Below the pieces are notes generated by a model. The model did no database searches, was not told where the DNA came from, and saw only the letters and a list, made by a program, of their open reading frames with translations. A DNA stretch of 5,672 nucleotides from assembly GCA_003566335.1 (NCBI GenBank), contig PXDR01000122.1:1-5672 (forward strand), read 5' to 3'. This stretch comes from Cyanobacteria bacterium T3Sed10_344R1 (GTDB lineage Bacteria > Cyanobacteriota > Cyanobacteriia > Phormidesmidales > Phormidesmidaceae). The stretch's first letter is position 1, and the number at the start of each line of letters is the position of its first letter. This document shows, one piece after another, positions 4,084 through 5,672 of the stretch. The translations under genes were made by a program, and so were the position numbers.

Positions 4084-5672
4084 ATGACAGTTGACACTGA
4101 CAAACTAGCCCTGGCCACGGAGAAGGGGGCGACGGAGTGGTTGCGGAAGTTCATCCGCGATTACCTCAAACAGCTTGTCCTGGGGGAGATTAGCCCCTCT
4201 GCGTTCGCGGCGGAGCTGGAGGATGAGTTTGACTCGCGGATGCTCGATACCCCTAAGAAGCAGAAAAACTATCGTTCCAATGTGGTGCAGGCGTTGAAGG
4301 TGTTTGATCAGCAGCATCCAGCCATTCCACTGGTGGCTCTCTCTACTGATCAGTATCGACAACTGAATGACCAGCAGCGGGAGCGCATTGCTGACCGGGA
4401 AACTCGCTTTATCTCTAGTGATGAGGCTGAACTCATCGTGGAGCGGGCAACCGGATTGCTTGACCAGGCGGAGTGGTCGGATGTGGGGGCTGGGCTGGCG
4501 GTGCTGTTGGGTCGGCGCATTAGCGAGGTTCTGCTATCTGAGTTTTCTCTGCGGTCGCCCTGGAGTCTTAATTTCAGTCGCATGGCGAAGAAGGATAGGT
4601 CGGCTCAGGATGTCACGATTGAGATTCCAACTTTGGCTCCGGCTCGGACGGTGTTGGCGGCGATTGAGCGGCTTCAGGAGGGGTTGGGGACGGGGGCGAG
4701 CTTTCGGGGGCTTTCGGAGCGGCAGGCGAAGCAGCGGGTGAATCAGCTCTACAGTGCTGCGATCGCTGAAAAGTGCAATCTGCTTTTTAGTGATCTGGTT
4801 CCGGCTCGGACGGGCAAGGACAATCTCTACACTCATTTGTTCAGAGCGGTCTATGCCACGATTGCGGCTCATTGGTATTGTCCGCCGTCGGTGCCGGAGC
4901 ATCTGTTTAAGGCGGAGATTCAGGGCCATTTCACGCTGACGGAGGCGGGGGTGAAGTTACCGAATTATGCGGCTCGCTCTAACTATGACGACTATGCCAT
5001 TGGCGATGGGGCAGGGAATCGGGATGGTCGGTTGGGGATCAAGTTGGGCCGGGTGCCGGGGTTGGCGGTGATTGAGGTTTTGAGTAACAAAGCTGGCGGC
5101 GGCAGTGCCTTGCCCACAGATTTTGAAGTTGACGTTGAAGTTGAACACGCTGAGGTAGAGAGGATGACTTCCAAAAAACCCACGTCTGATCAGCCGGTTA
5201 CTCGACTTCAGGTGTTCAAGCGGGACTTGGAGAAAATGGAGGATTTGATGGGTCGTCGGGGGGTGACGGGGAGTCTGGCGGAGCTGTTCGGGGCGTTGGT
5301 GGAGGGGATGGAGCGGGAGTCTCAGGAGGTGCGTTCGGATGGTTCGGATGGTTCGGGCAGTTCGGGCAAGGTGGTGGAGATTGCGGAGTTTGCTCAGACG
5401 ATCGCTTGGTTTACGCGGGAAATTGATGCGTTGAGGGCTGCGCTGGAGCAGCAGCAGCCTGGGGGGACAGCGCTACGGGCGCTGCCGCAAAAAGGGAAGG
5501 AAACGGAAGGCGATCAGGGCGCGGCGCTGGAAGCTGCCAAGGTGAAGCTACAAGCGCTGGAGCAGGAGAAGCGGGCGCTGGAGGTGGAGAATCGTCGCTT
5601 GGCGGAGCGGCTGGCGGGGATTCAAAAGTTGTTGGGGGTGAGTGCTGATGTTGAGTCTGGTCTGACGGGGGC
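4084..5672 (+). CDS. Telomere-resolvase (protelomerase)-like tyrosine recombinase with C-terminal coiled-coil extension (3' truncated)
   Basis: The frame has 529 codons in the window and runs off the right edge. The start is ATG 4084, because an in-frame TGA lies at 4075-4077. Residues 1-130 are helical and would form the core-binding part. The catalytic layout follows: LGRRISEV (Arg145, Glu148), a beta-hairpin FSRMAKKD (Lys169), THLFR (HxxR: His251, Arg254), IQGHF (His282), then candidate nucleophile tyrosines in KLPNYAARSNYDDYAIGDG (Tyr295, Tyr301 or Tyr304). The stretch NFSRMAKKD...IEIPTLAPARTVLAAIERL resembles telomere resolvases (TelK/TelN/TelA type) more than Xer or phage integrases. 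Those enzymes cut a palindromic site and reseal it as covalently closed hairpins. Beyond residue 330 are an acidic stretch, a helical segment (372-415), a SDGSDGSGSSG linker (418-428) and a Leu/Glu/Lys-rich coiled coil (480-519). Tyrosine recombinase identity is fairly safe. The telomere-resolvase subfamily is an inference; another specialised integrase is the alternative. Confidence 0.72.
   Translation, partial: MTVDTDKLALATEKGATEWLRKFIRDYLKQLVLGEISPSAFAAELEDEFDSRMLDTPKKQKNYRSNVVQALKVFDQQHPAIPLVALSTDQYRQLNDQQRERIADRETRFISSDEAELIVERATGLLDQAEWSDVGAGLAVLLGRRISEVLLSEFSLRSPWSLNFSRMAKKDRSAQDVTIEIPTLAPARTVLAAIERLQEGLGTGASFRGLSERQAKQRVNQLYSAAIAEKCNLLFSDLVPARTGKDNLYTHLFRAVYATIAAHWYCPPSVPEHLFKAEIQGHFTLTEAGVKLPNYAARSNYDDYAIGDGAGNRDGRLGIKLGRVPGLAVIEVLSNKAGGGSALPTDFEVDVEVEHAEVERMTSKKPTSDQPVTRLQVFKRDLEKMEDLMGRRGVTGSLAELFGALVEGMERESQEVRSDGSDGSGSSGKVVEIAEFAQTIAWFTREIDALRAALEQQQPGGTALRALPQKGKETEGDQGAALEAAKVKLQALEQEKRALEVENRRLAERLAGIQKLLGVSADVESGLTG
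5335..5367 (+). repeat. Short tandem repeat encoding a Ser-Asp-Gly linker
   Basis: TCGGATGGT occurs twice in tandem (5335-5343, 5344-5352), followed by two related TCGGGC units. In frame this gives SDGSDGSGSSG, a flexible linker between the helical segment and the C-terminal coiled coil. The repeat could vary in copy number between strains without breaking the frame, since the unit is nine bases. Confidence 0.75.

Noticed and set aside
4350..5183. Several minus-strand open frames opposite the recombinase gene
   Set aside because: They are shadows of the G-rich coding strand: Arg/Pro/Ser-rich, low complexity, mutually overlapping, with no domain signature.
1..5672. CRISPR array, tRNA or rRNA genes
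   Set aside because: No regularly spaced direct repeats, cloverleaf-like segments or rRNA-like conserved stretches were seen.

Overview
The window looks like cyanobacterial chromosomal or large-plasmid DNA. Three copies of the octamer GCGATCGC (HIP1) are present (28-35, 554-561, 4759-4766). The first gene is a sensor kinase of a type typical of cyanobacteria, combining a plant-like ethylene-binding membrane domain, a cyanobacteriochrome-like GAF domain, a histidine kinase and a receiver. The GC-rich coding style suggests a Leptolyngbya/Phormidium-like lineage, but the genus cannot be fixed from this window.

Layout: (1) 1-2553, plus strand: the 5'-truncated hybrid histidine kinase with ETR1-type ethylene-binding residues (Asp, Cys, His). 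(2) 2554-2811: a gene-free gap between convergent genes, with no convincing terminator. (3) 2812-3330, minus strand: an AT-richer orphan gene for a 172-residue cysteine-rich protein with a zinc-ribbon-like core and a possible C-terminal helix-turn-helix. (4) 3331-4083: about 750 bases without an intact gene. This stretch holds a 238-bp MITE-like segment bounded by 22-bp inverted repeats (20/22 identical), a decayed IS remnant (probably ISAs1 family) with a 36-codon transposase-tail-like frame, and a promoter plus 11-bp perfect inverted repeat in front of the last gene. (5) 4084-5672, plus strand: the 5' 529 codons of a large protein. Its first ~330 residues carry the layout of a tyrosine recombinase and most resemble telomere resolvases (protelomerases). 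Its C-terminal part is a Ser/Gly linker and a coiled coil running off the window.

The kinase appears to be resident, vertically inherited cyanobacterial DNA. From about 2554 onward the window reads as accessory DNA: an orphan gene of different composition, mobile-element debris, and a recombinase whose relatives make hairpin DNA ends. No plasmid replication or partition gene is visible, so whether the recombinase belongs to a linear replicon, a prophage or an integrated element cannot be settled here. The recombinase and its upstream inverted repeat are the part most worth following up.
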